From assembly GCA_043810345.1 (NCBI GenBank), contig JBDROF010000076.1:1-15003 (forward strand): DNA of 15,003 nt, in the 5' to 3' direction. The notes below the pieces were generated by a model. That model was given only the letters and a program-made list of their open reading frames with translations, was not told where the DNA came from and ran no database searches. Below, one piece after another: positions 6,962 to 14,155 of the stretch; the first letter of the stretch is position 1, and every line of letters starts with the position of its first letter. The translations under genes and the position numbers were made by a program. Source of the DNA: QYOJ01 sp043810345 (GTDB lineage Bacteria > Bacteroidota > Bacteroidia > Bacteroidales > FEN-979).

Positions 6962-6973
6962 AAATTTATAAAA

Positions 6974-7819
6974 TTACGACGAATATCTTTTTATATAGAT
7001 CCTTTCCTGATCAACCACCGGTTCAAATGCATGAAAATGGTTTGAAAACTGGAGATTCTCCTTGGACCCAATGCAGAGAAACCCGCCACCGGGAAGGCTC
7101 TCCAGGAAAAGTCCGATGACTTTGTCCTGCAACTGACGGTCGAAATAAATCAACACATTCCGGCATACCACCAGGTTCATCTCGGCAAATACGCTGTCGG
7201 TTACCAGGTTATGATTGGCAAAAACGATGTTTTTCCTGAGGATTCCATTGAGTTTGGCCACCTCGTCATGGGTAGTGTAATAGTCGGAGAAGGAGCGCTT
7301 GCCACCTGCTTTCTGGTAGCCGACCGTAAACTCCTTGATCCGGCTGATCGGATATTCGGCTTTTTTGGCATGCTGGATGATGACCGGATTGAAATCGGTC
7401 GCATAGATCTGGGTTTTGTGGAGCAATCCTTCCTCCTTCAGCATGATCGCCATAGAGTATACCTCTTCGCCACTGGCACATCCGGCATGCCAGATCTTGA
7501 CAAATGGATAGGTTCTCAGCACGGGTAGTACGCTCTGTCTCAGTGCTTTGTAAAAATTGGGATCCCGGAACATTTCCGTCACCGTAATGGAGAGGTCCAT
7601 CAGGATCTGATCTGCGAAAACAGGGTCGTAGATCGCCCGGTGAGTCATCGTCGAAATGGAGTCCAATTCTGACATCTGGAAACGGTTCAGGATCCGCCGT
7701 TTGACATGGGCCCTGGAGTAATTCCGGAAATCGTAGCCATACTTCAGGAAGATGGCCTCTATCATCAACCGGATCTCAACTTCCTGGTTCTCCAATAACT
7801 CTTCTTCTTTCTTTTTCAC
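6974..7819 (-). CDS. cheR: CheR-type protein-glutamate O-methyltransferase
   Basis: CheR uses S-adenosylmethionine to methylate glutamates of chemoreceptors or other signalling proteins. The 281 residues include the N-terminal helical domain (about 10-75), TEMFRDP (81-87), the SAM-binding loop HAGCASGEEVYSMA (111-124), ATDFN (140-144) and CRNVLIYF (219-226), all expected of an active enzyme. No tetratricopeptide or other receptor-tethering tail is present. The start is GTG (7819-7817) overlapping the terC stop as GTGA, which argues for translational coupling. An alternative ATG at residue 19 would also keep the catalytic domain. It forms a pair with the following cheB. Without MCP or CheA neighbours, the substrate is unknown and may not be motility-related. 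Confidence 0.92.
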   Translation of the reverse strand: MKKKEEELLENQEVEIRLMIEAIFLKYGYDFRNYSRAHVKRRILNRFQMSELDSISTMTHRAIYDPVFADQILMDLSITVTEMFRDPNFYKALRQSVLPVLRTYPFVKIWHAGCASGEEVYSMAIMLKEEGLLHKTQIYATDFNPVIIQHAKKAEYPISRIKEFTVGYQKAGGKRSFSDYYTTHDEVAKLNGILRKNIVFANHNLVTDSVFAEMNLVVCRNVLIYFDRQLQDKVIGLFLESLPGGGFLCIGSKENLQFSNHFHAFEPVVDQERIYIKRYSS

Positions 7820-8895
7820 GTTTTTTGTGTGCTCCTTTTTTGTATAAAATTTTGAATCAATGAAACGATGATGCTGATGAATAAGATGCCGGAAATGATC
7901 AGCAGAGATTCGTGTGTGGAGAGTGGCATCAATTTATAATAGTTCAGGATCATCTTCAAACCTACAAAGGCCAGTAATACCGCAAGTCCGATTTTAAGCG
8001 CTTTAAATCGGTTCACGACTTTCATCAACAGAAAAAACAGCGACCGTAATCCAAGGATCGCAAAAATATTGGAGAAAAACACAATGTATGGATCTTTTGT
8101 GACCGAAAAAACCGCTGGCACAGAATCCACGGCAAACAACACATCGGTGAACTCAATGATGAGCAGTACAACAAACAAGGGGGTTAAGACAGTTTTCCCA
8201 TTGAGCTTTATCCAAAACTTTTCGCCATGATCTTCGCGGGTGACAGAGAACCAGCGGGATGCGAATTTCACTACTGGATGATGCTGGGTGTCAATGGAGA
8301 TTTTGTGCCGGTGAAAAATGTAGTCATATCCCATTTTGCCGCCCAAAATTATCAATAATGCACCGAAACACAGAAATAACCAGTCGAAGTAGTGCAGCAG
8401 GGCGCTGGCAGCAAAGATGAAGATAAAGCGCATCACCACGGCTCCCAGGATCCCCCAGAAAAGCACCTTTTTGTAATACTCCTGCCGGATGTTGAACGAG
8501 AAAAAGATCAGGATGATCACAAAGACGTTATCAACAGAAAGGGAGTATTCGATCAGGTAGCCGGTGAGGTATTCGAGGGCCAGGTTCCGGTTGTACAATG
8601 AGATGGCAACTTCATCGTCCATGCCGATCTTTACCGCGATGGGATGATGATACTCTTTGACAAGTCCAACAACGGCTTCCTTAGAATCCACTCCATGCAG
8701 GATGTGCCCATAATGGAACAGAAAGAGGTAAAACAGGATGGAGATTCCTACCCATACAGCCGTCCACAAGACGGCCTCTTTAAAACTCGGCCTATGCGCC
8801 TTCTTGCTGAATACCCCAAGGTCCAGCGCCAGCATCAGGAAAATGAAGAGCAGGAAGAGAGCAAAGAAGATAACTTCGTTCAGGGTTGGAGCCAT
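7816..8895 (-). CDS. TerC/Alx family integral membrane protein (metal ion export)
   Basis: The 359-residue polytopic membrane protein has about nine hydrophobic segments (for example 8-28, 42-62, 118-136, 146-168, 172-190, 236-256, 270-292, 302-320, 328-350). Family signatures are SVDNVFV (120-126) and EFTDVLFAVDSVPA (248-261), whose acidic residues lie in the membrane. TerC/Alx proteins are implicated in manganese or calcium efflux, tellurite resistance and metallation of secreted proteins. A soluble insert at about 64-105 separates the second and third segments. It is the first gene of a four-gene operon with cheR, cheB and the hybrid kinase, and its stop overlaps the cheR start. A TAnnTTTG box lies 26 bases upstream. 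No yybP-ykoY-type manganese riboswitch fits in the short leader. Confidence 0.92.
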   Translation of the reverse strand: MAPTLNEVIFFALFLLFIFLMLALDLGVFSKKAHRPSFKEAVLWTAVWVGISILFYLFLFHYGHILHGVDSKEAVVGLVKEYHHPIAVKIGMDDEVAISLYNRNLALEYLTGYLIEYSLSVDNVFVIILIFFSFNIRQEYYKKVLFWGILGAVVMRFIFIFAASALLHYFDWLFLCFGALLIILGGKMGYDYIFHRHKISIDTQHHPVVKFASRWFSVTREDHGEKFWIKLNGKTVLTPLFVVLLIIEFTDVLFAVDSVPAVFSVTKDPYIVFFSNIFAILGLRSLFFLLMKVVNRFKALKIGLAVLLAFVGLKMILNYYKLMPLSTHESLLIISGILFISIIVSLIQNFIQKRSTQKT

Positions 8896-8921
8896 CAGTT
8901 TCTGGGAGTTGGAAACAGGCT

Positions 8922-8929
8922 CAAAAATA
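8922..8929 (-). promoter_or_regulatory. Bacteroidota -7 box of the terC-cheR-cheB-kinase operon
   Basis: On the minus strand this reads TATTTTTG, an exact TAnnTTTG match. The predicted start near 8917 gives a leader of about 22 bases before the ATG at 8895. It is separated by only 11 bases from the divergent glutamine synthetase box. Confidence 0.55.
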
Positions 8930-8940
8930 ATAAAAATTCT

Positions 8941-8948
8941 TACTTTTG
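8941..8948 (+). promoter_or_regulatory. Bacteroidota -7 box of the glutamine synthetase gene
   Basis: TACTTTTG is an exact TAnnTTTG match, with a predicted start near 8953 and a leader of about 28 bases. Its expected -33 region would fall on or beside the divergent terC box, so the two promoters should compete or share control. Confidence 0.6.
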
Positions 8949-8980
8949 CATCCTCCTAAACAGATAAGAAGCAACCTGCC

Positions 8981-10489
8981 ATGAACGACGCTGTAGTCCT
9001 GAATCCAAACCCGCTGATCCATTACCTCGACAAACCATCCGACGATTTTACCCGGGCCGATCTGGTCCGTTTCATTGAAGCCAACGGGATCCAGATGGTG
9101 AATTTCCGCTATGCCGGCGCCGATGGACGGCTGAAGACGCTGAATTTCATCATCAAAAGCCGGGAACACCTGGAGAGCATCCTCAGTGCCGGGGAAAGGG
9201 TGGACGGCTCCAGCCTCTTTCCTCATTACATAGAAGCCGGTTCCTCTGATCTTTATGTCATTCCACGGTATCGCACCGCTTTTCTCAATCCTTTTTCGGA
9301 GATCCCTGCCCTGGATATCCTTTGTTCCTATTACGATAAAGACGGGAATCCGTTTGAAAGCTCCCCCGAGTACATCATGCGCAAGGCTCACCAGGCACTA
9401 AAAGCTTCCACCGGTCTTGATTTTGAAGTGATGGGCGAGCTGGAGTACTACGTGATCAGCGAAAAGGATCCGCTTTACGAAGCTGCCGACCAGCGCGGCT
9501 ATCATGAATCCTCCCCGTTCTGCAAATGGGAAGGGCTGCGCACCGAAGCGATGCGGGCCATTGACAGTTGTGGCGGATACATTAAATACGGCCATTCGGA
9601 GGTGGGAACCTTCACCGAATCAGGACTGCTCTATGAACAGAATGAGATCGAATTCACCCCTGTACGACTGGAAGATGCCGCCGAACAGCTGCTGATCGCC
9701 AAATGGATCCTTCGCTCCCTGGCCTATAAGCACGGGGTTACGGTGACCTTCGCTCCCAAGATCACTACCGGAAAAGCCGGCAGCGGGATGCACATCCACA
9801 CCCGGCTTCTGAAAAACGGGAAGAGCGTCATGCTCCGACAGGGCGCCCTATCTGACCCGGCCCGGAAAGCGATAGCCGGCATCCTCACCCTGGCCCGGTC
9901 ACTGACCGCCTTCGGGAATACGATCCCCACCTCCTACTTCCGCCTGGTGCCCCACCAGGAAGCTCCCACCACCATCTGCTGGGGCGACCTGAACCGTTCG
10001 GTACTGGTTCGGGTACCGCTTGGCTGGACCGGCTCACAAAACAACATGGTACACGATGCCAACCCGCTGGAGCAGGAAACCCGGAATGATTTCCACCACA
10101 AACAAACCGTAGAGTTCCGTTGTCCCGATGGATCCGCCGATATCTACCTGCTGTGTGCCGGACTCGCCGTAGCTGTCCGCCACGGCCTGGAGATGAAAAA
10201 AGCGCTGGCGTTTGCGCAACAAACCTATGTGGACGTCAACATCTTTGATGCCAGGTACAGGCAGAGAGCCAGTGAACTTCAGCATCTTCCCACCTCCTGC
10301 TGGGATTCAGCCGAAGCGTTGGAATCGCAACGCACCATCTACCAGGCCAAAGGGGTCTTCCCGGAACAGAGCATCGACGGAATCATCAAGCGGCTGAAAA
10401 GCTACGACGACAAACACCTCCGCACCAACATCCACGAGAGCGAACGCGAAGTGATCAAACTGGTCAACCGCTTCCTGCACTGCGGGTAG
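8981..10489 (+). CDS. glnA: Glutamine synthetase, class I-like
   Basis: The enzyme condenses glutamate and ammonium with ATP to make glutamine. The 502 residues show the beta-grasp part (about 20-120, with YAGADGRLK), then the catalytic domain: MGELEYY metal site (about 150), NEIEFTP (about 223-229), the ATP/glutamate loop GKAGSGMHIHTRL (S268 to H273), NRSVLVRVP, and VEFRCPDGSADIYL (V377 onward). The length suits class I and excludes class III (about 700 residues). At the place where adenylylated enzymes have NLYD, this protein has NIFD with F422, so control by adenylylation is unlikely. Several motif positions are non-standard (VEFRCPDGSAD rather than the usual VRxPxPSAN-type sequence), so a related gamma-glutamyl ligase cannot be excluded. 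The gene has its own promoter, divergent from terC, and converges on the hsp20 gene 13 bases away. Confidence 0.9.
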   Translation: MNDAVVLNPNPLIHYLDKPSDDFTRADLVRFIEANGIQMVNFRYAGADGRLKTLNFIIKSREHLESILSAGERVDGSSLFPHYIEAGSSDLYVIPRYRTAFLNPFSEIPALDILCSYYDKDGNPFESSPEYIMRKAHQALKASTGLDFEVMGELEYYVISEKDPLYEAADQRGYHESSPFCKWEGLRTEAMRAIDSCGGYIKYGHSEVGTFTESGLLYEQNEIEFTPVRLEDAAEQLLIAKWILRSLAYKHGVTVTFAPKITTGKAGSGMHIHTRLLKNGKSVMLRQGALSDPARKAIAGILTLARSLTAFGNTIPTSYFRLVPHQEAPTTICWGDLNRSVLVRVPLGWTGSQNNMVHDANPLEQETRNDFHHKQTVEFRCPDGSADIYLLCAGLAVAVRHGLEMKKALAFAQQTYVDVNIFDARYRQRASELQHLPTSCWDSAEALESQRTIYQAKGVFPEQSIDGIIKRLKSYDDKHLRTNIHESEREVIKLVNRFLHCG

Positions 10490-10502
10490 CCCATGTATCA
10501 AC

Positions 10503-10928
10503 TTAGGAGATCCTGATCTCTTTCTTCATCTCCAGCTTGGCTTCAGCTCTCTTCGGCAGGTCGATCTTCAGGATCCCATCCTGATAATCGGCTTTGATCT
10601 TTTCAGTATCAACCGATTTCGGAAGGGTGAAGGAACGGCTGAACGACCCGTAAGAAAACTCTTTGCGGGTGTAATTCTTGCCCTCTTCCATCTTTTCATC
10701 CTCCATCTCAGAAGAGACCGTGAGCACTGAATTTTCAAGGCTGATGTTGAAATCATCTTTTTTCAATCCGGGAGCCGCGATCTCAAGCTCAAATCCCTCC
10801 GTTTTTTCAATGATATTGGCTGAGGGATCACATGCGCGTTTGCTGAAAAAATCAGAATAATCTGAGTCGAAAAAGTTCGAAACGAGGTCGGATAACGGAT
10901 TTCTCTGGTGCCATCTGATAATTGCCAT
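10503..10928 (-). CDS. Hsp20-family small heat shock protein
   Basis: Small heat shock proteins hold unfolding proteins in a refoldable state without ATP. The 141 residues comprise a short N-terminal arm (1-35), the alpha-crystallin domain (about 36-128) with AAPGLKKDDF and the signature DGILKIDLPK (117-126), and a C-terminal tail carrying the I-x-I oligomerisation motif as IRI (138-140). Length is normal for the bacterial family. The gene is monocistronic, converges with glutamine synthetase, and has an unusually strong ribosome binding site for this genome. No TAnnTTTG box is visible upstream, which may mean an alternative sigma factor or a heat-shock-type promoter. Confidence 0.95.
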   Translation of the reverse strand: MAIIRWHQRNPLSDLVSNFFDSDYSDFFSKRACDPSANIIEKTEGFELEIAAPGLKKDDFNISLENSVLTVSSEMEDEKMEEGKNYTRKEFSYGSFSRSFTLPKSVDTEKIKADYQDGILKIDLPKRAEAKLEMKKEIRIS

Positions 10929-10935
10929 AATAATG

Positions 10936-10943
10936 TCCTCCTT
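10936..10943 (-). promoter_or_regulatory. Strong Shine-Dalgarno site of hsp20
   Basis: On the minus strand AAGGAGGA lies eight bases before the ATG at 10928, an almost perfect anti-16S match. Other starts in the window lack anything comparable, so this message appears tuned for high or rapid translation. Confidence 0.75.
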
Positions 10944-10997
10944 TTGTGTTATTTAGTTTTTGTTTTGACCGGATTAACTCAATTTTCATACCGTGAA

Positions 10998-11033
10998 GTA
11001 AGATAGGGAAAAATCCCGGCACTTGTGTCAAAA
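10998..11033 (-). promoter_or_regulatory. Possible hsp20 promoter
   Basis: On the minus strand TTTTGACA begins at 11033 and TATCTTAC (10998-11005) follows about 20 bases later. The first half resembles a TTG or TTGACA upstream element and the second a weak TAnnTTTG-like box. It is the best candidate in the gap but departs from the consensus seen at the other genes. Confidence 0.25.
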
Positions 11034-11099
11034 TGACGGCAAAAAGCGCGTTAATGCTGTCATCTCGACAGGGGACAGGGACGAAGTTCATATTTTCCC

Positions 11100-11107
11100 T
11101 ACTTTTG
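11100..11107 (+). promoter_or_regulatory. Bacteroidota -7 box before the transporter remnant
   Basis: TACTTTTG matches TAnnTTTG exactly and is identical to the glutamine synthetase box. It lies 18 bases before the ATG at 11126, so the deleted transporter gene may still be transcribed. Confidence 0.55.
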
Positions 11108-11125
11108 CCCCAAATTATCCCTGCG

Positions 11126-11413
11126 ATGTCGCGTATCACCAAAGCGCACCTCTCGATGCTGGGGGTCTCGGTCATTTTTGGACTCCATTACAGCATCGCC
11201 AAAAGCATGATGCCTGCATACCTCACCCCTACGGCCGTCAGCTATTACACCTACCTTCAGCCCTTACTGGCAGCTGTCTCATCGGTATCGGTAGGGATGG
11301 AACGGATCACATTACCGAAAATGGCAGCAGCCCTCCTGATCTTTATGGGAGTTTACCTGGTTACGAGCCGGAAGGAGGATCCGGGGTGGTTAAAAAAGAT
11401 GCCGGAACGGTAG
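11126..11413 (+). pseudogene. DMT/EamA-type transporter with the central part deleted in frame
   Basis: The 95-residue frame starts like the N-terminus of a drug/metabolite transporter: KAHLSMLGVSVIFGLHYSIAK is close to the family's first helix, followed by SMMPAYLTP. At about residue 35 it continues directly with the family's C-terminal end, SYYTYLQPLLAAVSSVSVGM (39-58), then a last helix LPKMAAALLIFMGVYLVTS. Full-length members have ten helices and about 290-300 residues, so about 200 residues are missing without loss of frame. ATG 11126 is preferred to an earlier start because it follows the promoter box and matches the family N-terminus. The 3' end overlaps the convergent phospholipase gene by 24 bases. 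It may be a dead remnant, or a three-helix product that is still made. Confidence 0.7.
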
Positions 11414-12454
11414 GAGGATGTATTCAAAGATCTTCTCGATCTTGGGGCGGTTGTGCCACCGATGATAATTAAAGGCTTCCGAATGACGGAGTGTCTCCCT
11501 TACATGGACGTCCAGTTGTTTCAGAATCTCCGGCTCCTGTCCGATCAGGGCAATCTCATACTGGTAGCGGAAACTTCGGTAATCGAAGTTGGCCGATGTA
11601 ATAGAGAAGATCTTTCCGTCGATGATCATCAGCTTGGCATGGAGGTTATAGGGCGTGTAGAAGAGAAGCTGGATATTGCTCTTGTGCATCATCCCGAAGT
11701 ACTTGTTCCGGAGTATATCGACCATGCGTACATCGGAGTGTTTAGGCATGATCACCTTCACATCCACCCCCTGCTTGGAAGCATCCATCAGTGATTTCCT
11801 CAGTAAGAAGCCCGGGAGAAAATAGGGGGTCTCGATCAGTATACTGGACCTTGCACTGCGGATGAGCTGGGTGTATTTTTTCTTGAGGCGCTGAATGGGA
11901 ATGGAGGGTACATCCCTTACGATCTCGTAATCCCCGAACTTCATGGTCCGGCTGTAACTCAGTTTGTCTTTGATATAATAGGGATTGAACGCTTCAAAAT
12001 TTTGTTCGAAGACCTTCCGGAAGGTGGGAGCGATCTCCCCTTTGAAACGAAGTGCCAGCTCCCTCCAGTTGAGGTTGTATCCAGTGATGTTGGCGGAGCC
12101 GATGTAGGAGATCTCATCGTCGATCACCAGGATCTTCCTGTGATCGCGACGATGCCCCCGGGTAAAGAGATCGGAGCTGATCTTGATCTTTTCAAAGAAT
12201 TTCACCTCCCCTCCCAGCTGGATCAGATCGCTAAAAAAGTGCTCGGAAACCGGTCCCCGCCCCCAGGAGTCGATCAGCACCTTCACCACCACTCCTTCCC
12301 TGGCTTTCCGGGTGAGTTCATCCCTGAATTTAACCCCCATGTGATCGTTTGAGAATTTATAGGACTCCAGGTAGACATAGGATGATGCCCTCTCTATATC
12401 ATTGAGCATCAGGTTGTAAAGCTTCAGTGTGTCATCAATTACCAGGAATTCCAT
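11390..12454 (-). CDS. Phospholipase D superfamily protein, cardiolipin synthase-like
   Basis: The 354 residues carry two HKD motifs: H105, K107, D112 in DHRKILVIDD, followed by GSANITG, and H272, K274, D279 in LHAKLMIIDG, followed by TSANFDYRSF. These form one active site for phosphatidyl transfer or phosphodiester hydrolysis. Cardiolipin synthases of this family usually carry N-terminal membrane helices; here they are absent and the protein starts straight in the catalytic domain, so it may be a soluble or peripheral member such as a ClsB/YbhO-type enzyme. The C-terminus is basic and aromatic (FEYILLPFRHLF), which might contact the membrane. The gene is monocistronic with its own TAnnTTTG box and overlaps the transporter remnant tail to tail. 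Confidence 0.9.
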   Translation of the reverse strand: MEFLVIDDTLKLYNLMLNDIERASSYVYLESYKFSNDHMGVKFRDELTRKAREGVVVKVLIDSWGRGPVSEHFFSDLIQLGGEVKFFEKIKISSDLFTRGHRRDHRKILVIDDEISYIGSANITGYNLNWRELALRFKGEIAPTFRKVFEQNFEAFNPYYIKDKLSYSRTMKFGDYEIVRDVPSIPIQRLKKKYTQLIRSARSSILIETPYFLPGFLLRKSLMDASKQGVDVKVIMPKHSDVRMVDILRNKYFGMMHKSNIQLLFYTPYNLHAKLMIIDGKIFSITSANFDYRSFRYQYEIALIGQEPEILKQLDVHVRETLRHSEAFNYHRWHNRPKIEKIFEYILLPFRHLF

Positions 12455-12492
12455 CTTGTTAACGGGTAACGGTTCTCAAACTCTAGGATTAC

Positions 12493-12500
12493 CAAAAATA
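12493..12500 (-). promoter_or_regulatory. Bacteroidota -7 box of the phospholipase D gene
   Basis: On the minus strand this reads TATTTTTG, identical to the terC operon box, with a predicted leader of about 34 bases. The box is divergent from the yicC promoter, 52 bases away. Confidence 0.55.
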
Positions 12501-12551
12501 TAAAAACATTTTCATATCCTGCGACAACATCCGCAAAGCAGCGATTTTTTG

Positions 12552-12559
12552 TAGCTTTG
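12552..12559 (+). promoter_or_regulatory. Bacteroidota -7 box of the yicC-gmk-nadD operon
   Basis: TAGCTTTG is an exact TAnnTTTG match 16 bases before the yicC ATG. The predicted leader is about 12 bases and has no Shine-Dalgarno sequence. Confidence 0.6.
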
Positions 12560-12575
12560 TCTGAAATTAGCTGGT

Positions 12576-13457
12576 ATGATCAGATCCATGACCGGATATG
12601 GCAAAGCGATTGCCCAACTGCCCGGGAAACTACTCACTATTGAGATCAAATCATTGAATAGCAAAGGGTTAGATCTGAACCTCAGGATTCCCTCCTGGTT
12701 CCGTGAAAAAGAGCTGGATATCAGAAACATGCTCTCCATCCTGCAACGAGGCAAGATAGATCTTTTCATCTCATCGGATGCCACAGGGGACGCACTTCCG
12801 TATTCGCTGAACAAATCCCTTGCACATCGCTATTTTGAAGCATTGAAGGAGCTTCAGCATGAGTTCAGTGAAGAGAATCCCGAAGGGCTGCTTCCCCTGG
12901 TGATCAGGATGCCAGATATCCTTCAGTCGGATCGCGAAGAGATCGATCCGGCACAGTGGGAGGTGATCCGGTCGAACCTTGAAATGGCTCTCGGGGCGGT
13001 TCAGCAGTTCCGGGAACAAGAGGGCTCGATCCTGCAGGAAGATCTGTCTGCCCATGTAAAAAGCATTCTTTCATTGCTCCGGGAAATTGAGCCCCTGGAG
13101 AAAGAGCGTCAGGAGCAGGTCAGGGGAAACCTCCGGAAAGCGCTGGATCAATTCCTGGCGACTAACGGAGCAGTACAGCCCGATTCCAACCGGTTTGAAC
13201 AGGAGCTGATCTACTACCTCGAGAAGATGGATTTTACGGAGGAGAAGGTACGACTGAATAAGCATTGTGATTACTTCCTGGAGACGATGGCAGAGACAGA
13301 GTCGCAGGGAAAGAAACTGGGCTTCATCTGCCAGGAGATAGGCCGTGAGATCAACACCCTCGGTTCCAAAGCCTCCCACGCCGGGATCCAGAAGATCGTC
13401 GTCCAGATGAAAGACGAACTTGAAAAGATTAAAGAGCAACTACTAAATATCTTATGA
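12576..13457 (+). CDS. yicC: YicC family endoribonuclease
   Basis: YicC is a conserved bacterial endoribonuclease implicated in small-RNA decay. The 293 residues match the usual length (about 290). They begin with the hallmark MIRSMTGYGKA, include NSKGLDLNLRIP in the first domain, a long helical middle (about 80-230), and the C-terminal domain with KKLGFICQEIGREINTLGSKA (about 247-267). It heads the operon yicC-gmk-nadD, an order common in Bacteroidota. A TAnnTTTG box lies directly upstream. The stop is followed at once by palindromic element C, which may influence expression of gmk. Confidence 0.93.
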   Translation: MIRSMTGYGKAIAQLPGKLLTIEIKSLNSKGLDLNLRIPSWFREKELDIRNMLSILQRGKIDLFISSDATGDALPYSLNKSLAHRYFEALKELQHEFSEENPEGLLPLVIRMPDILQSDREEIDPAQWEVIRSNLEMALGAVQQFREQEGSILQEDLSAHVKSILSLLREIEPLEKERQEQVRGNLRKALDQFLATNGAVQPDSNRFEQELIYYLEKMDFTEEKVRLNKHCDYFLETMAETESQGKKLGFICQEIGREINTLGSKASHAGIQKIVVQMKDELEKIKEQLLNIL

Positions 13458-13511
13458 CCCCTCCCCATTCATTTCCCCTCCCTTCTTGGGGAGGGGCCAG
13501 GGGTGGGGTGC
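13458..13511. repeat. GC-rich palindromic element, copy C
   Basis: CCCCTCCC (13475-13482) and GGGAGGGG (13489-13496) form an 8-base perfect stem with a 6-base gap, flanked on the left by CCCCTCCCC and on the right by GGGGTGGGG, so an outer stem can also form. The element fills most of the 60-base gap from the yicC stop to the gmk ATG and begins at the base after the stop codon. Confidence 0.75.
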
Positions 13512-13517
13512 CAAGCC

Positions 13518-14087
13518 ATGAAACACCAAGCCATCATCATCTCTGCCCCTTCCGGCGCCGGGAAATCGACCATCGTTCAACACCTCCTGAAGCAGTTCCA
13601 CCGGCTGGAGTTCTCCGTATCGGCCTGCAGCCGGCCAAAGCGGGGTTGCGAGGTCGATGGCAGGGAGTACCGCTTCCTCTCTGTGGATGCCTTCAGGGAA
13701 AAAATTGAGCGGGATGAATTTGTTGAGTGGGAGGAGGTCTATCCGGGAAGTTATTATGGAACGCTGAAATCGGAACTGGAACGGATCTGGGGCTCCGGAA
13801 AAGTGCCGGTGTTTGATGTGGACGTGGTTGGCGGGATCAACCTCAAAACCCATTTCGGAGATCAGGCACTGGCGATCTTCGTACAGCCCCCTTCGATTCA
13901 GACTCTGGAAGAGCGCCTCCGGAACCGGGGAACCGACAGCGAAGAGAGCCTGAAAAAACGGCTTGCAAAGGCTGGGAAGGAGATGGCTTCCGCCCTTGCT
14001 TTCGACCGGAGCGTGGTAAACGATAACCTTACTAAGGCCACAGGAGAGGCCGAGGAGATAGTGAGGGGCTGGATGACTAATGACTGA
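13518..14087 (+). CDS. gmk: Guanylate kinase
   Basis: Gmk phosphorylates GMP to GDP with ATP and is usually essential. From the ATG at 13518 the protein has 189 residues, with the P-loop SAPSGAGKST (9-18), the GMP-binding segment with SRPKRGCEVDGREY (about 38-51), the YYGTL motif (about 77) and RNRGTDSEESLKKRL in the lid region. A GTG five codons upstream (13503) is open but lies in the palindromic element, so the ATG is preferred. The final codons (WMTND and stop) are built from 7-base repeat units, so the natural C-terminus has probably been replaced or extended slightly. It is the second gene of yicC-gmk-nadD. Confidence 0.95.
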   Translation: MKHQAIIISAPSGAGKSTIVQHLLKQFHRLEFSVSACSRPKRGCEVDGREYRFLSVDAFREKIERDEFVEWEEVYPGSYYGTLKSELERIWGSGKVPVFDVDVVGGINLKTHFGDQALAIFVQPPSIQTLEERLRNRGTDSEESLKKRLAKAGKEMASALAFDRSVVNDNLTKATGEAEEIVRGWMTND

Positions 14088-14145
14088 TGCCGGATGCCAG
14101 ATAATGAGGACTGGCAACTGCCAACTGAGTACTGCCAACTAGGAA
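14073..14145. repeat. Heptamer arrays at the gmk stop and in the gmk-nadD gap
   Basis: First array: ATGACTA, ATGACTG, ATGCCGG, ATGCCAG, ATAATGA (14073-14107). Second array: CTGGCAA, CTGCCAA, CTGAGTA, CTGCCAA, CTAGGAA (14111-14145). The gmk TGA (14085-14087) straddles units two and three. Only ten bases separate the second array from the nadD ATG. Confidence 0.8.
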
Positions 14146-14155
14146 CGACTATCAT

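Noticed and set aside
7816..8980. Manganese (yybP-ykoY) riboswitch upstream of terC
   Set aside because: The whole gap is 85 bases, shared with a divergent promoter, and the predicted leader is about 22 bases, too short for the aptamer.
10505..10525. GAGATC/GATCTC hairpin between glutamine synthetase and hsp20 as a terminator
   Set aside because: The stem is six bases with a two-base loop, lies inside the hsp20 coding end and lacks a proper U-tract.
11023..11472. Plus-strand frame of 149 codons overlapping the transporter remnant
   Set aside because: Its product has no family resemblance, whereas the other frame gives clear DMT transporter helices.
13503..13517. GTG start giving gmk five extra residues
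   Set aside because: The GTG lies in the palindromic repeat, and the ATG at 13518 fits the normal Gmk N-terminus.
13452..14138. Open minus-strand frame of 228 codons opposite gmk
   Set aside because: It is antisense to a complete guanylate kinase and its start and end lie in repeats; no domain is visible.
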